Source of the DNA: Gammaproteobacteria bacterium
GTDB lineage: Bacteria > Pseudomonadota > Gammaproteobacteria > Steroidobacterales > Woeseiaceae
Direction of reading: 5' to 3'
Length of the DNA: 36,609 bases
Assembly (NCBI GenBank): GCA_018699395.1
Contig: JABIQN010000080.1
Location: 1 to 36,609 of the forward strand
Shown here: positions 9,432 through 19,408 of the stretch, piece by piece
Position numbering within the stretch: position 1 is the stretch's first letter
How the letters are laid out: the number at the start of each line of letters is the position of its first letter
Translations under genes and position numbers: made by a program
Notes under the pieces: model-generated
What the model saw: the letters and a program-made list of their open reading frames with translations, nothing else
The model's database searches: none
What the model was told of the DNA's origin: nothing

Positions 9432-10612
9432 GCAGGCTCTGGGAAAAAGGTCTACCACTCGATGAGCGAGTCTTACGTTACACCGCAGGTGAAGATCACC
9501 AGCTCGACGCCAGACTCGTCCCATACGACGTACATGGCTCAATAGCCCATGCAGAAATGCTCGCCGAGCAGGACTTGATCAGCGCGGCCGACTGCACTGC
9601 AATTCGCGATGGCTTGACTGCACTCGGCAAAAGTTTCGAAATGGGTGATTGGTGCATCAGCCTCGAAGATGAAGATGCACATACAGCGCTTGAGTCACGG
9701 CTAACTGATGCGATCGGACCGGTGGGAGGCCGACTACATCTTGGCCGCTCCAGAAATGATCAGGTCCTCACCGCTCTCAGGATGTATCTCCGAGACGCGT
9801 CGAACGATCTGGTTAGCTGTGTAAACCAACTGCGAGAATCGATCAGCAATTTGCAAGATCGTCAGGGCGATATTGAGTTACCGGGCTATACGCACATGCA
9901 GCATGCGATGCCGTCGTCGGTGGCACTTTGGTGTGGCGGTTTCGACGAAGGGTTCGCAGATGCTGCTGAAGGATTAATGTCATTACGAAAGCGCATCAAT
10001 AAGAACCCATTGGGCAGCGCTGCTGGTTATGGTACACCGGGGCTCCCACTGGATCGAGACGCGACGACAGCGAAACTCGACTTTGATATCACGCAGAATC
10101 CTGTAACAGCGGCACAGCTGTCTCGGGGTAAAGCCGAAAGCGCCCTGCTTTTTGAAATTACTCTCTTGCTGCAGGACCTCGGCCGCATGGCCAGCGACCT
10201 GTTGATGTTTTATACACAGGAGTTCGCTTACGTGTCACTTGCGGCGGAAGTGACGACCGGCTCATCCATAATGCCACAGAAGCGTAATCCCGATGTCCTT
10301 GAGTTACTTCGCGCATCGTCAGCAACTGCGCAAGCCTGCCTCGATGAGTCACTGATGATCACCGCGAAACTACCGTCCGGCTATCACCGCGACCTACAGC
10401 GACTGAAGTCACCGTTGTTCCGCGCAATCGATCTGGCCATCGACAGCGTCGACATTATGGCGTACTTGCTGGATGGGCTGCAGTTCATCCCGGATAATAT
10501 TAATCTCGACGAGGCGATATTCGCGACCGCAGAGGCCTATCAGCTAGTACGCGAAGAAGGTATCCCTTTCCGCGATGCCTATAAACAGGTCGCCAAACGC
10601 TTCGTAAAATGA
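9428..10612 (+). CDS. argH: Argininosuccinate lyase
   Basis: EDEDAHTALESRLTD, HLGRSRNDQVLTALRM, signature GSSIMPQKRNPD. Confidence 0.94.
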   Translation: MSRLWEKGLPLDERVLRYTAGEDHQLDARLVPYDVHGSIAHAEMLAEQDLISAADCTAIRDGLTALGKSFEMGDWCISLEDEDAHTALESRLTDAIGPVGGRLHLGRSRNDQVLTALRMYLRDASNDLVSCVNQLRESISNLQDRQGDIELPGYTHMQHAMPSSVALWCGGFDEGFADAAEGLMSLRKRINKNPLGSAAGYGTPGLPLDRDATTAKLDFDITQNPVTAAQLSRGKAESALLFEITLLLQDLGRMASDLLMFYTQEFAYVSLAAEVTTGSSIMPQKRNPDVLELLRASSATAQACLDESLMITAKLPSGYHRDLQRLKSPLFRAIDLAIDSVDIMAYLLDGLQFIPDNINLDEAIFATAEAYQLVREEGIPFRDAYKQVAKRFVK

Positions 10613-10682
10613 TGTCCCTTTCATAGCTTCAGCATCTATAATCCAGCGATCATTATCTGTCGTTATAACGAGATTCGATCCC

Positions 10683-10871
10683 ATGAAACGCATTTGTTTA
10701 TTGATGGCTGTGATTGCATCCATATTTGTTATTGCAGGCTGTGGGCAAAGCGGCCCACTGTACGTTCCTGGCAATCCGAGCCAAATGGCTGTTCCCCCAT
10801 CACAGGAGGTTGTCGGCATGGAAGATCCTACAGACGGTAAGGGTGACAGCGAAGCATCCGAACAGGAATAA
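10683..10871 (+). CDS. lptM: LptM/YifL-like small lipoprotein
   Basis: Signal peptide and lipobox VIAGCGQSGPLYVPG, typical of the LptM family. Confidence 0.75.
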   Translation: MKRICLLMAVIASIFVIAGCGQSGPLYVPGNPSQMAVPPSQEVVGMEDPTDGKGDSEASEQE

Positions 10872-10873
10872 CA

Positions 10874-13564
10874 ATGACTGACCTCGTCCTAATCGATGGG
10901 TCATCGTATTTGTATCGCGCCTATCATGCGCTACCGCCACTAACCAACGCCGCAGGCGAACCGACCGGCGCATTGCATGGCGTACTGACGATGATCCAAA
11001 AGCTCCTACGTGAAGAGAAGCCTAGCAATGTTGCTGTGGTATTCGATGCGCCTGGTAAGACATTTCGCGACGACCTTTACTCTGAGTATAAGGCCAACCG
11101 ACCACCAATGCCGGAGGAGCTGCGCTCGCAAGTGCAGCCAATCCTTGATGCAGTCGAAGCGATGGGGCTAACGCTGCTAAAAGTACCGGGAGTGGAAGCA
11201 GATGACGTTATCGGAACATTGTGCAAGCAGGCTGGTGAGGCTGGCCTCAGTGTTCTTGTTTCTACCGGCGATAAAGACCTTGCTCAGCTCGTGAATGACA
11301 GAGTGTCATTGATTAACACGATGAATGATTCGAGAATGGATCGGGATGGTGTCAAAGCGAAATTCGATGTTTTCCCGGAACAGATCGTGGACTATCTCGC
11401 CCTCATTGGTGACACGTCAGACAATATTCCCGGAGTCCCTAAGGTTGGCGCCAAGACCGCTGCTAAGTGGTTGAACCTGTATGGCAGTGCCGATGGAATT
11501 CTGCGAAACGCCGATGAGATTAAAGGCAGGGTTGGCGACAGTCTTCGAGAAAATGTAAAGCAACTTCGCTTGTCCCAGAATCTCGCCACAATTCGGATAG
11601 ACCTTGAGCTCGAGACGAGCATCTCGGAGCTCGCTCCGAGTCCGGCTGATACCAATCGTCTGCGTGAACTCTACGGTCATTTTGAATTGCGCTCAATGCT
11701 TGGCCAGCTCGATGACGAAGCTGAACAGGCGGTTGCACCGATCAAAAAAGCAGAGGAAACCAACTATGAAACCGTCCTTACGTGGGGTGCCTTTGACCGT
11801 TGGATGGAAAAAATAGATAAGTCAAAACTCACTGCTTTCGACACCGAAACGACCAGCATCTACTACATGGAAGCACAGATTGTCGGATTCTCACTTTCTG
11901 TAAGCGCTAATGAAGCTGCCTACATTCCCTTGACACATGACTACCCAGGTGCGCCAGATCAGCTACCACGAGACGAGGTGTTACAGAAACTGCGTGGGTG
12001 GCTTGAAGACGATGATAAGAAAAAAGTGGGTCATCATCTAAAATACGACGCCCATATTCTAGCGCGTTATAACATCGCATTGGCGGGTATGAAGTTCGAT
12101 TCTATGTTGGAGTCGTACGTGCTCAATAGCGTAGCGACGCGTCACAACATGGACTCGGTGACGAAGCACTATCTGGGCCGCAAAACTATTCATTATGAAG
12201 ATGTTGCTGGCAAAGGTGCCAAGCAACTGACATTCAATCAGGTCGACTTGGAGACGGCCGCCTCGTACGCGGCCGAAGATGCCGACATCACCCTGCAGCT
12301 GCATGAGACCTTATGGAATCAACTTAGCGAACACCCTGCGTTGAAGAGCGTCTACGAGAACATCGAACAGCCGCTGGTGCCGATATTGCTGGAGATGGAA
12401 GAAACCGGTGTGTTGGTCGATCGCAAAATGCTCCTCATGCAAAGTGGAGAGCTAGCGAAGAAAATAGTCGAACTTGAGATCAAAGCACACGAACTGGCTG
12501 GCGGGCCTTTTAACCTTGGTTCCCCCAAGCAACTCCAACAGATACTTTTCGAGCGGCAGGGTCTACCGATCATTAGAAAGACACCTAAAGGACAGCCCTC
12601 AACGGCAGAGGATGTGCTGGTTGAGCTGGCAAATGACTATGAGTTGCCGGCCGTCATTATTGAGTTTCGCAGCATCAGCAAACTCAAGAGTACCTATACT
12701 GACAAACTACCTTTACAGATCTCTGAAAGTACTGGACGCATACATACGTCTTACCGTCAGGCTGTCGCTGCCACCGGTCGGCTTTCCTCTACCGACCCCA
12801 ATCTGCAGAACATACCGATCAGAACGCCGGAGGGTCGCCGTATCCGTCAGGCATTCATCGCACCAGAAGGCCGAGTTCTACTAGCAGCCGACTACTCCCA
12901 GATCGAACTGCGCATCATGGCGCACTTGTCTTCGGACCCGAATCTGACAAAAGCATTTGCGGACGAGAAGGACGTACATCGAGCCACGGCCGCTGAGGTT
13001 TTCGCTTTAGCCATCGATGAGGTCACTGATGACCAACGGCGCTCCGCCAAGGCGATCAACTTTGGATTGATGTACGGCATGTCAGCATTTGGTTTGGCCA
13101 AGCAACTCGGTATTTCCCGCGGTGAGGCCCAGGAATATATGGACATGTATTTTGACCGCTATCCGGGCGTGAAAGCCTATATGGACGACATACGCGAAAC
13201 CGCCTGTGCCAATGGGTTTGTCGAAACGGTTTTTGGCCGCCGACTGTATCTCCCGGAAATTAATGCTCGAAATGCCAATCGTCGCCAATACGCAGAGCGC
13301 ACTGCGATCAACGCACCTATGCAGGGTACGGCCGCTGACATCATCAAGCGCGCGATGATTTCAGTACACCAGTGGCTACAAGATGAACGACCCGGAGCCC
13401 GTATGATCATGCAGGTTCACGATGAGCTCGTTTTCGAAGTTGATAAGGACAAGGTTGAGAGCATCAAGGACTGTGTTACGGATCTAATGAATGCCGCGGC
13501 ATCTTTGTCGGTTCCACTGAAAGTGGACGTTGGTGTCGGCAAGAACTGGGATGAAGCGCATTAG
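10874..13564 (+). CDS. polA: DNA polymerase I
   Basis: 5' nuclease (VLIDGSSYLYRAYHA), 3'-5' exo (FDTETTS, KYDAHI, YAAEDADIT), polymerase motifs (DYSQIELRIMAHLS, QVHDELVFEV). Confidence 0.97.
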   Translation: MTDLVLIDGSSYLYRAYHALPPLTNAAGEPTGALHGVLTMIQKLLREEKPSNVAVVFDAPGKTFRDDLYSEYKANRPPMPEELRSQVQPILDAVEAMGLTLLKVPGVEADDVIGTLCKQAGEAGLSVLVSTGDKDLAQLVNDRVSLINTMNDSRMDRDGVKAKFDVFPEQIVDYLALIGDTSDNIPGVPKVGAKTAAKWLNLYGSADGILRNADEIKGRVGDSLRENVKQLRLSQNLATIRIDLELETSISELAPSPADTNRLRELYGHFELRSMLGQLDDEAEQAVAPIKKAEETNYETVLTWGAFDRWMEKIDKSKLTAFDTETTSIYYMEAQIVGFSLSVSANEAAYIPLTHDYPGAPDQLPRDEVLQKLRGWLEDDDKKKVGHHLKYDAHILARYNIALAGMKFDSMLESYVLNSVATRHNMDSVTKHYLGRKTIHYEDVAGKGAKQLTFNQVDLETAASYAAEDADITLQLHETLWNQLSEHPALKSVYENIEQPLVPILLEMEETGVLVDRKMLLMQSGELAKKIVELEIKAHELAGGPFNLGSPKQLQQILFERQGLPIIRKTPKGQPSTAEDVLVELANDYELPAVIIEFRSISKLKSTYTDKLPLQISESTGRIHTSYRQAVAATGRLSSTDPNLQNIPIRTPEGRRIRQAFIAPEGRVLLAADYSQIELRIMAHLSSDPNLTKAFADEKDVHRATAAEVFALAIDEVTDDQRRSAKAINFGLMYGMSAFGLAKQLGISRGEAQEYMDMYFDRYPGVKAYMDDIRETACANGFVETVFGRRLYLPEINARNANRRQYAERTAINAPMQGTAADIIKRAMISVHQWLQDERPGARMIMQVHDELVFEVDKDKVESIKDCVTDLMNAAASLSVPLKVDVGVGKNWDEAH

Positions 13565-13782
13565 ATCATCAGTCGCATTAGACTTATGCTAAGAAAATTC
13601 CTAATAATAATTAGTAACTTACAAAATTCAATGAATTCTAAGAACCTTGTGCCCTCTAATCTTCTGAGTGCATAAGTCACTCGCCTGCTGACCTCCCTAG
13701 ACAGGCACATGAGCGGCAACTCCAAGCCATGTGCTTCCTCTGACCCCGAGGCAGTGAACACAGCGCCTACTTCGAGGTTGTT

Positions 13783-14379
13783 TTATTTCTCCCGCTCTAA
13801 TGATAGAAATTCATCGAGCTTCGCGCGTGCATCATCTTCGCCCAGACGCGTCAGCGCCGAAAAATGTTGTGCCGTGGCTATATCGCCAAGGTCTCTTTCT
13901 ACTTCAAGCAAAGCCTTCGCCGCCTGGCCTCGCTTCAGCTTGTCGGTTTTTGTCAGCAATACATGTGTTGGTAACGAGACCTGCTCTGCGAAATCCAGCA
14001 TCTGTAAATCATAGGCCGTAATCTGTCGTCTGATATCCACGATCAAAAACAGTCCGCGCAAGCTTTGTCGGACCTCAAAATAGTCGGCTATGAGGTCGCC
14101 CCAATGATGCTTTTTCTTATCCGACACCTTTGCGAATCCATAGCCCGGCAGGTCAACCAGCCGCTTTGCATCCTGCAGCGCAAAGAAATTGACGAGTTGC
14201 GTTCGACCAGGAGTTTTACTTGTACGAGCGAACTGGCGACGATTGACAATGATATTGATAGCGCTGGACTTACCGGCATTCGAGCGCCCGGCGACGGCGA
14301 CCTCGGCCCCCGAATCCTGAACAAACTGGGTCAACGCATTCGCACTCTTAATGAAATGGGCTTCTGGGTATTGCGACAT
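13783..14379 (-). CDS. engB: Ribosome biogenesis GTPase YihA/YsxC (EngB)
   Basis: VAVAGRSNAGKSSAIN, TPGRTQLVNFF, DLPGYGFAKV, TKTDKL. Confidence 0.95.
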   Translation of the reverse strand: MSQYPEAHFIKSANALTQFVQDSGAEVAVAGRSNAGKSSAINIIVNRRQFARTSKTPGRTQLVNFFALQDAKRLVDLPGYGFAKVSDKKKHHWGDLIADYFEVRQSLRGLFLIVDIRRQITAYDLQMLDFAEQVSLPTHVLLTKTDKLKRGQAAKALLEVERDLGDIATAQHFSALTRLGEDDARAKLDEFLSLEREK

Positions 14380-14572
14380 AGGGTACGCCCTGCGGATAAT
14401 GTGTATAATTTAGGGCTGCTGAATACAGGGCCGATAGGCTAGTCTGACGGGTTCAGAGGTGCGCAGCAAGACATTAAGACAATCAAGGACCTTCCAGTTC
14501 TACGCCGGCGCTCGGCACAATCAATTATTCGATTCGCATACACCCAAAGCAGGGAAATCACGATTAAACGCT

Positions 14573-15202
14573 ATGAAAATGAAGCTCTCACATCTGTTCG
14601 TCATCGCCAGCCTCGCACTGGTTGGCACCACCATTCAGGCCGAGAGTCTCGTTGACGGAACGGCAAGCGCCGGCAAGCAGCGTGCGATCACCTGTATAGC
14701 TTGCCATGGAGCCGAAGGTAATAGCTCAATTCCAATGTGGCCGAATATCGCCGGTCAAAGCGCCCCCTACATACTTTCCCAACTACAAGCATTTAAGGAC
14801 GGCAGTCGAAATAACCCGTTAATGTCCAGTCAGGCAATGATGTTATCCAACGCTGATATGGCGAATCTCGCGGTCTACTATGAAAGCCTGCCAGTAGCTA
14901 TACAATCGGTAGCCGATGAAGCTCTAATTGAGCGCGGTGAAGCGCTTTACCGTGGTGGCAACAAAGAAGCCAAAGTACCGGCTTGTCTAGCATGTCATGG
15001 CCCTAATGGCCGTGGTAATCCCGCCGCTAATTACCCAGCTCTACAAGGGCAACATGCAGCGTATACAGCTAAACAATTGAATGATTATGCGAACGGTACC
15101 CGAATGACCGACGGCAAAACTCGCATCATGCGAGACATCGCAGCGAATCTCGATAAAGATGATATTGCGGCGCTTTCTTCCTATATACAGGGTCTTAAGT
15201 AA
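14573..15202 (+). CDS. Cytochrome c4 (di-haem)
   Basis: Signal peptide from ATG at 14573; two CxxCH motifs (CIACHGAEG, CLACHGPNG). Confidence 0.9.
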   Translation: MKMKLSHLFVIASLALVGTTIQAESLVDGTASAGKQRAITCIACHGAEGNSSIPMWPNIAGQSAPYILSQLQAFKDGSRNNPLMSSQAMMLSNADMANLAVYYESLPVAIQSVADEALIERGEALYRGGNKEAKVPACLACHGPNGRGNPAANYPALQGQHAAYTAKQLNDYANGTRMTDGKTRIMRDIAANLDKDDIAALSSYIQGLK

Positions 15203-15204
15203 GT

Positions 15205-16062
15205 ATGAAAAATACTATCTGGGTTGCCATATTAGTCACATTTACGCTTCTCATTGTTGGCTGCAGTAAGGAAGAAACTGTTGAAACACCTGCTGTAGAC
15301 ACTGCTATCACCACAGGAGAGCAAACCAACGACGGTGCTTCTGAAGTCACAGAATCGGACATAGCGAAAACTGAGTCACTGGAAGTAGTCGAAGAATCAG
15401 CCGCTGAAGCAGAGCCGGAGGATAAGGCGATTGTTCTGGCTCGGACTGATAATGCTGCAACAGCCGCCCCCAGGTCTTGGAAGTACAAGGAAGGTCGGAA
15501 TTTCACTCGCCTGATCCCTACTCAGCCAACCGTTGGCGGTGCGGATAAGATCGAGGTTGCTGAAATCTTTATGTACAGCTGCCCTCATTGTTTAACTCTC
15601 GAACCGCATATCAATGCATGGGCAGAGAACAAAGATCCCAGCATCCGATTCGTTCGAATCCCTGCCATTTTCAATCAGCTCGCCCAAATACACGCGCAGC
15701 TGTATTACACCGAGGTCTTTCTTGCGAAGACGGGCCAACTCAAGAATCCGGGCGCGTTCCGCCAAATGGTTTTTGAGGAGTATCACAACCGAGGCAATCG
15801 TCTGACATCGCAGAGAACTATCGAACGTTTGTTTGTGCGCGCTGGTGTAAGCGCAGACGATTTTAATCGCACCTGGAATTCGTTTGAGGTCGATCAGGCA
15901 TTGCGAGTTGCTCAGGATCTCGCTCGTCGCTATAACGTGGCCAGTGTTCCGATGGTTGTCGTGAACGGCAAGTACCACACTAATGTCAGTACAGCCGGTG
16001 GAATACCACAGCTTCTAGAGCTCGTCGACGAACTCACCGAACGCGAAGGCTTACGCTACTAG
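15205..16062 (+). CDS. dsbA: Thiol:disulfide interchange protein DsbA, lipoprotein form with acidic linker
   Basis: Lipobox LIVGC (Cys20), Glu/Thr/Ala-rich linker, thioredoxin-fold active site MYSCPHC, cis-Pro loop SVPMVVVNG. Confidence 0.88.
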   Translation: MKNTIWVAILVTFTLLIVGCSKEETVETPAVDTAITTGEQTNDGASEVTESDIAKTESLEVVEESAAEAEPEDKAIVLARTDNAATAAPRSWKYKEGRNFTRLIPTQPTVGGADKIEVAEIFMYSCPHCLTLEPHINAWAENKDPSIRFVRIPAIFNQLAQIHAQLYYTEVFLAKTGQLKNPGAFRQMVFEEYHNRGNRLTSQRTIERLFVRAGVSADDFNRTWNSFEVDQALRVAQDLARRYNVASVPMVVVNGKYHTNVSTAGGIPQLLELVDELTEREGLRY

Positions 16063-16964
16063 CCCACATCCTCTGCCACAATTTTTAAGGCGCCACTTTC
16101 ATCTCGGCGCCAGTACAGTCGAACGATGGAATCAATTTGCTCGTGTGCAGAGATTGCTGTCAATCGAAAGCGACTTAAGTAGAGACCTTCCTCCTCCGGA
16201 TAAGCGATCAACAAAAGATCTTCAACCTGAGTGCTTTGATAGTCTCTAAATCCGTTCGGCTGCAGGAAAAGTGCGGACCATTCTGCATTACTCATGCCCC
16301 AGCGACGAAAACCAGCATCGTACGAAGACAGGTAGGCATGCAAGTCCCCATTCGCTTTACTAGACGCCCATCGGGAAATTGCCGACTCCAGTTCAGGCCT
16401 TAATAGCGTGTCACTCCGCTTATCGCTCCAGTCGAGCTGTTGCGTAACCAATACCGGGGTTACGTTACCTTCGATACTGCCCTGCAGTAACTTGAGATCT
16501 TCATTCGGCAGTGCGATGCACCCGTCGGTATCACGTGGGGGTCGTCGACCACCTTCCGGATGAACGCCGTGCACCCAAATTCCATCGCCGTCTCTTCCGG
16601 CCTGTTGGTCCCAGACGTTGGGATAATCCAAAGGATAAGCCGCCACTCCGTATTTTTCATGAAGCTTGCTCGTATCTAGTTGCTCCGTCACGAAGTAAAG
16701 ACCGAGTGGCGTTCGCTTATCGCCGGATCGTTGCTTGCCAGGGCCACTTTGTCCGATCGACATGTAAAAGCTGTTGGCGAGCACAAGATTGCCATCCAAG
16801 TTATCGAACTGATGAAATGCCGAGGTCGACGTCTCAGCGACAAAAATCGTTTCGACTGACTCGGGGATACGAATAAGCGACGTGGGATAACGACCCTCAG
16901 CGAACGATAAATCCGGAGTCACGAATGCAAAAATGGCCAAGATAGTGAATGAGAATCGGAACAT
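16059..16964 (-). CDS. L,D-transpeptidase (YkuD/YafK-like), exported
   Basis: Signal peptide; IWVHGVHPEGGRRPPRDTDGCIALPNEDL catalytic His/Cys motif. Confidence 0.85.
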   Translation of the reverse strand: MFRFSFTILAIFAFVTPDLSFAEGRYPTSLIRIPESVETIFVAETSTSAFHQFDNLDGNLVLANSFYMSIGQSGPGKQRSGDKRTPLGLYFVTEQLDTSKLHEKYGVAAYPLDYPNVWDQQAGRDGDGIWVHGVHPEGGRRPPRDTDGCIALPNEDLKLLQGSIEGNVTPVLVTQQLDWSDKRSDTLLRPELESAISRWASSKANGDLHAYLSSYDAGFRRWGMSNAEWSALFLQPNGFRDYQSTQVEDLLLIAYPEEEGLYLSRFRLTAISAHEQIDSIVRLYWRRDESGALKIVAEDVG

Positions 16965-17074
16965 GGGCTCATAGTACAGCTAACCAATCGTCATACTAAG
17001 GTTTGCCGTATATCAATCCCGTCAGAGATCCACAGTGAAGTGAGTACTTCTTATCTTGGGCGTAAATGTGAAAT

Positions 17075-18457
17075 TCATTCCTGCCCTTCTCGGTCAACCA
17101 CTTTGCCTGGATTCAACAGATTCGTTGGATCCAACAATCCCTTCAATGACTTCATCAATCTGGTCTCGCTTCCACTTCGCGTGCTACTGAGCCAAGCCTT
17201 CTTATCTACGCCAATCCCATGCTCGGCGGAAATCGAGCCTTTAAGGCCCTCAAGACAGCCGTAAACAATGCCATCGCATCGTTCACGATGCGCGTCATCA
17301 CCAAAAGGCCCAATGAAAATATGCAAGTTCCCATCAGCGATATGTCCGAATATCAAAAGCAGCGTATCTTCACGCCACTCTGACAGAGCGATCTTTACTC
17401 GATCCACATAGAGACTCATCGAGCGTATCGGCAGACTGACGTCGTAGAGATACGCTGGCAACACCACGTCAAAGTCTTCCCGAATCGCCCATAAGGCATC
17501 ACGTTCCACTTCTGATTTCGGCAAGACTGCGTCAACGACGCCACCGCCTTCGAATGCTTGCTCCAGAACTCGCTGGAAGCGTTCCTCATCGGCGGTCGGA
17601 TTCGCGCCTTCCGCCTCGGTTAGAACATAGTAGGGATAGTCACGTGACAACGGCGAGGCATGTGCTCCATCGACCGTGACGGAACTGAAATAGTTGTTCC
17701 ACATGACTTCATAAGCACTCAAAGTCCCAGCAAGGTCCGATTTCAGCGTTTTAAGAAGATCGACTACCGCATCAAAAGACTCCATCGCGAGCAAAGCCGT
17801 CTGACGGCTCTTCGGCAGCGGATGCAGTTTGACGACGACCCGGGTAACGACGCCGAGGGTCCCTTCACTGCCGATGAACAACTGTTTGAGATCATAACCA
17901 GTGTTGTTCTTCAGCATCTCACTCATCGATGAAATGATGGTGCCATCGGCGAGCACGGCTTCCAGGCCCAGCACCGAATTTCGGATCATCCCGTATCGCA
18001 AAACATTTATGCCACCAGCATTTGTCGCTACATTGCCTCCAATAGTGCAACTACCACGTGCGCCGAGGTCAAGCGGAAATAAGAATCCCTGTTCAGCTAA
18101 TTGCTCTTGTACTGTTTGCAGAATCGCACCGGCCTGAATAACGGCAACGCCATCTAGCTGATCCACCGACTCGATATCGGTCATCTTTTCGAGAGAGATA
18201 ATAAGGTCTTCGGGCTGAGTTGAGGCGCCTTTAACAGCGCCAGTCAGCCCACCCTGAACAACTACGGTTTGATGCAACTCGTTGCAGATACGAAGAATAT
18301 CGCTGACCTGCTCTGTGGATCGCGGCCTAACCATGGCCTTAGCCAGCGTTGGCGACGAATCCCAATAAGAAGTCGCTCGCTCCAGAAGATCCGGGCCACT
18401 GATTACGTCTTTCTCACCAACAATCTGGCGAAGTCGGTCTTCTAGATTGATCATCAC
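17075..18457 (-). CDS. FAD-binding oxidoreductase, GlcD/D-lactate dehydrogenase-like
   Basis: FAD PCMH domain (VVVQGGLTGAVKG, LGARGSCTIGGNVATNAGGINVLRYG), C-terminal HIADGNLH and SAEHGIG. Confidence 0.88.
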   Translation of the reverse strand: MMINLEDRLRQIVGEKDVISGPDLLERATSYWDSSPTLAKAMVRPRSTEQVSDILRICNELHQTVVVQGGLTGAVKGASTQPEDLIISLEKMTDIESVDQLDGVAVIQAGAILQTVQEQLAEQGFLFPLDLGARGSCTIGGNVATNAGGINVLRYGMIRNSVLGLEAVLADGTIISSMSEMLKNNTGYDLKQLFIGSEGTLGVVTRVVVKLHPLPKSRQTALLAMESFDAVVDLLKTLKSDLAGTLSAYEVMWNNYFSSVTVDGAHASPLSRDYPYYVLTEAEGANPTADEERFQRVLEQAFEGGGVVDAVLPKSEVERDALWAIREDFDVVLPAYLYDVSLPIRSMSLYVDRVKIALSEWREDTLLLIFGHIADGNLHIFIGPFGDDAHRERCDGIVYGCLEGLKGSISAEHGIGVDKKAWLSSTRSGSETRLMKSLKGLLDPTNLLNPGKVVDREGQE

Positions 18458-18692
18458 TACCCGGCCTTGCGTTTACTTCAACCGAGTATACGAGAAAGTC
18501 TTCGCCCATTTAGTAACCTCGACAACTTTCTTAATAACGTGAATCCCGTGCGGCCCATCGCCTTTGTCATCAACAAATCTAACGCTTTCATGGTTGGGCA
18601 ATTCAAGGGCTTTTCATCGACATCAATCAAATCGCGCCAAAACCTGGAGATATCGCGAAGCCGGTGGCAGCGTAGTAGACTCCGATACGACT

Positions 18693-18956
18693 ATGGCGAA
18701 GAAACTAAAAAACGAGAAGAAGCTGTTAAAGCTTGCGCTTGAGATGGTGCTGGATGATGCGGTAGAGCGGGGCGTTGTTGAATTCAGTACGACTGATTCC
18801 CACGATCTAAAAATTCAGTATGCGTATCGATTGCTTGTACACGACAAGGCCATCAGTCCAATTCCCAACGAGCAAATTTCAATGCCGAGCATCAAACATC
18901 GCCTTGTGATGTGGGTGACTCGCAAGTTGCCGCCGGGTCACGAACTACTAATGTAA
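18693..18956 (+). CDS. DUF5062-like small protein
   Basis: MAKKLKNEKKLLKLALEMVLDDAVERG...YRLLVHDKAISPIP...IKHRLVMWVTRKLPPGHELL; pattern recalled from DUF5062 members. Internal ATG at 18693 preferred over the longer ORF. Confidence 0.65.
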   Translation: MAKKLKNEKKLLKLALEMVLDDAVERGVVEFSTTDSHDLKIQYAYRLLVHDKAISPIPNEQISMPSIKHRLVMWVTRKLPPGHELLM

Positions 18957-18998
18957 GACCCGTCCGGAATAGATGCGGGTGACGACCGTAATCGAAAA

Positions 18999-19274
18999 TT
19001 AAGCCAGATGTCTATCCATTGCATCCTCGATCGAGGTGCGAACGGTGTTCTCCAGCATCTTCAAAGCGAATCCCAGCTTAAGCTCCACGTCGACGGACGA
19101 AGCGGCGACCACGATCTTGCCGTCAACACCGCTGCCAGTGATTCTTAGATTATCGCCGTCCCACGACGAATTAAGTCCGTACTTACTGGAAAGAGAATCG
19201 GCCATACCATCTACCCGATTTCGAGCCTCTTCTAAGCCCAACGTATGGTTTCTTTTTATATTCATATCATGCAT
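18999..19274 (-). CDS. Polyhydroxyalkanoic acid system family-like protein
   Basis: MNIKRNHTLGLEEARNRVDGMADSLSSKYGLNSSWDGDNLRITGSGVDGKI; start could be the second Met. Confidence 0.7.
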   Translation of the reverse strand: MHDMNIKRNHTLGLEEARNRVDGMADSLSSKYGLNSSWDGDNLRITGSGVDGKIVVAASSVDVELKLGFALKMLENTVRTSIEDAMDRHLA

Positions 19275-19408
19275 TCCAGAAAGTTCTAGCTAAATTACAG
19301 CCAGGTTCATCCAAAGATCATCTCTCCTCATCGGCTGATGATATATAATTGATACTTATAGCCGGGCTCTTGGCCCAACGCATCCCTTTATATTCTCCGG
19401 AGTTTACC

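Noticed and set aside
14404-14409. TATAAT upstream of engB and cytochrome c4
   Set aside because: No -35 element at acceptable spacing found; not reported as a promoter.
19328-19341. TCATCGGCTGATGA small palindrome upstream of cytochrome c5
   Set aside because: Only 5-bp arms and no supporting context; likely chance.
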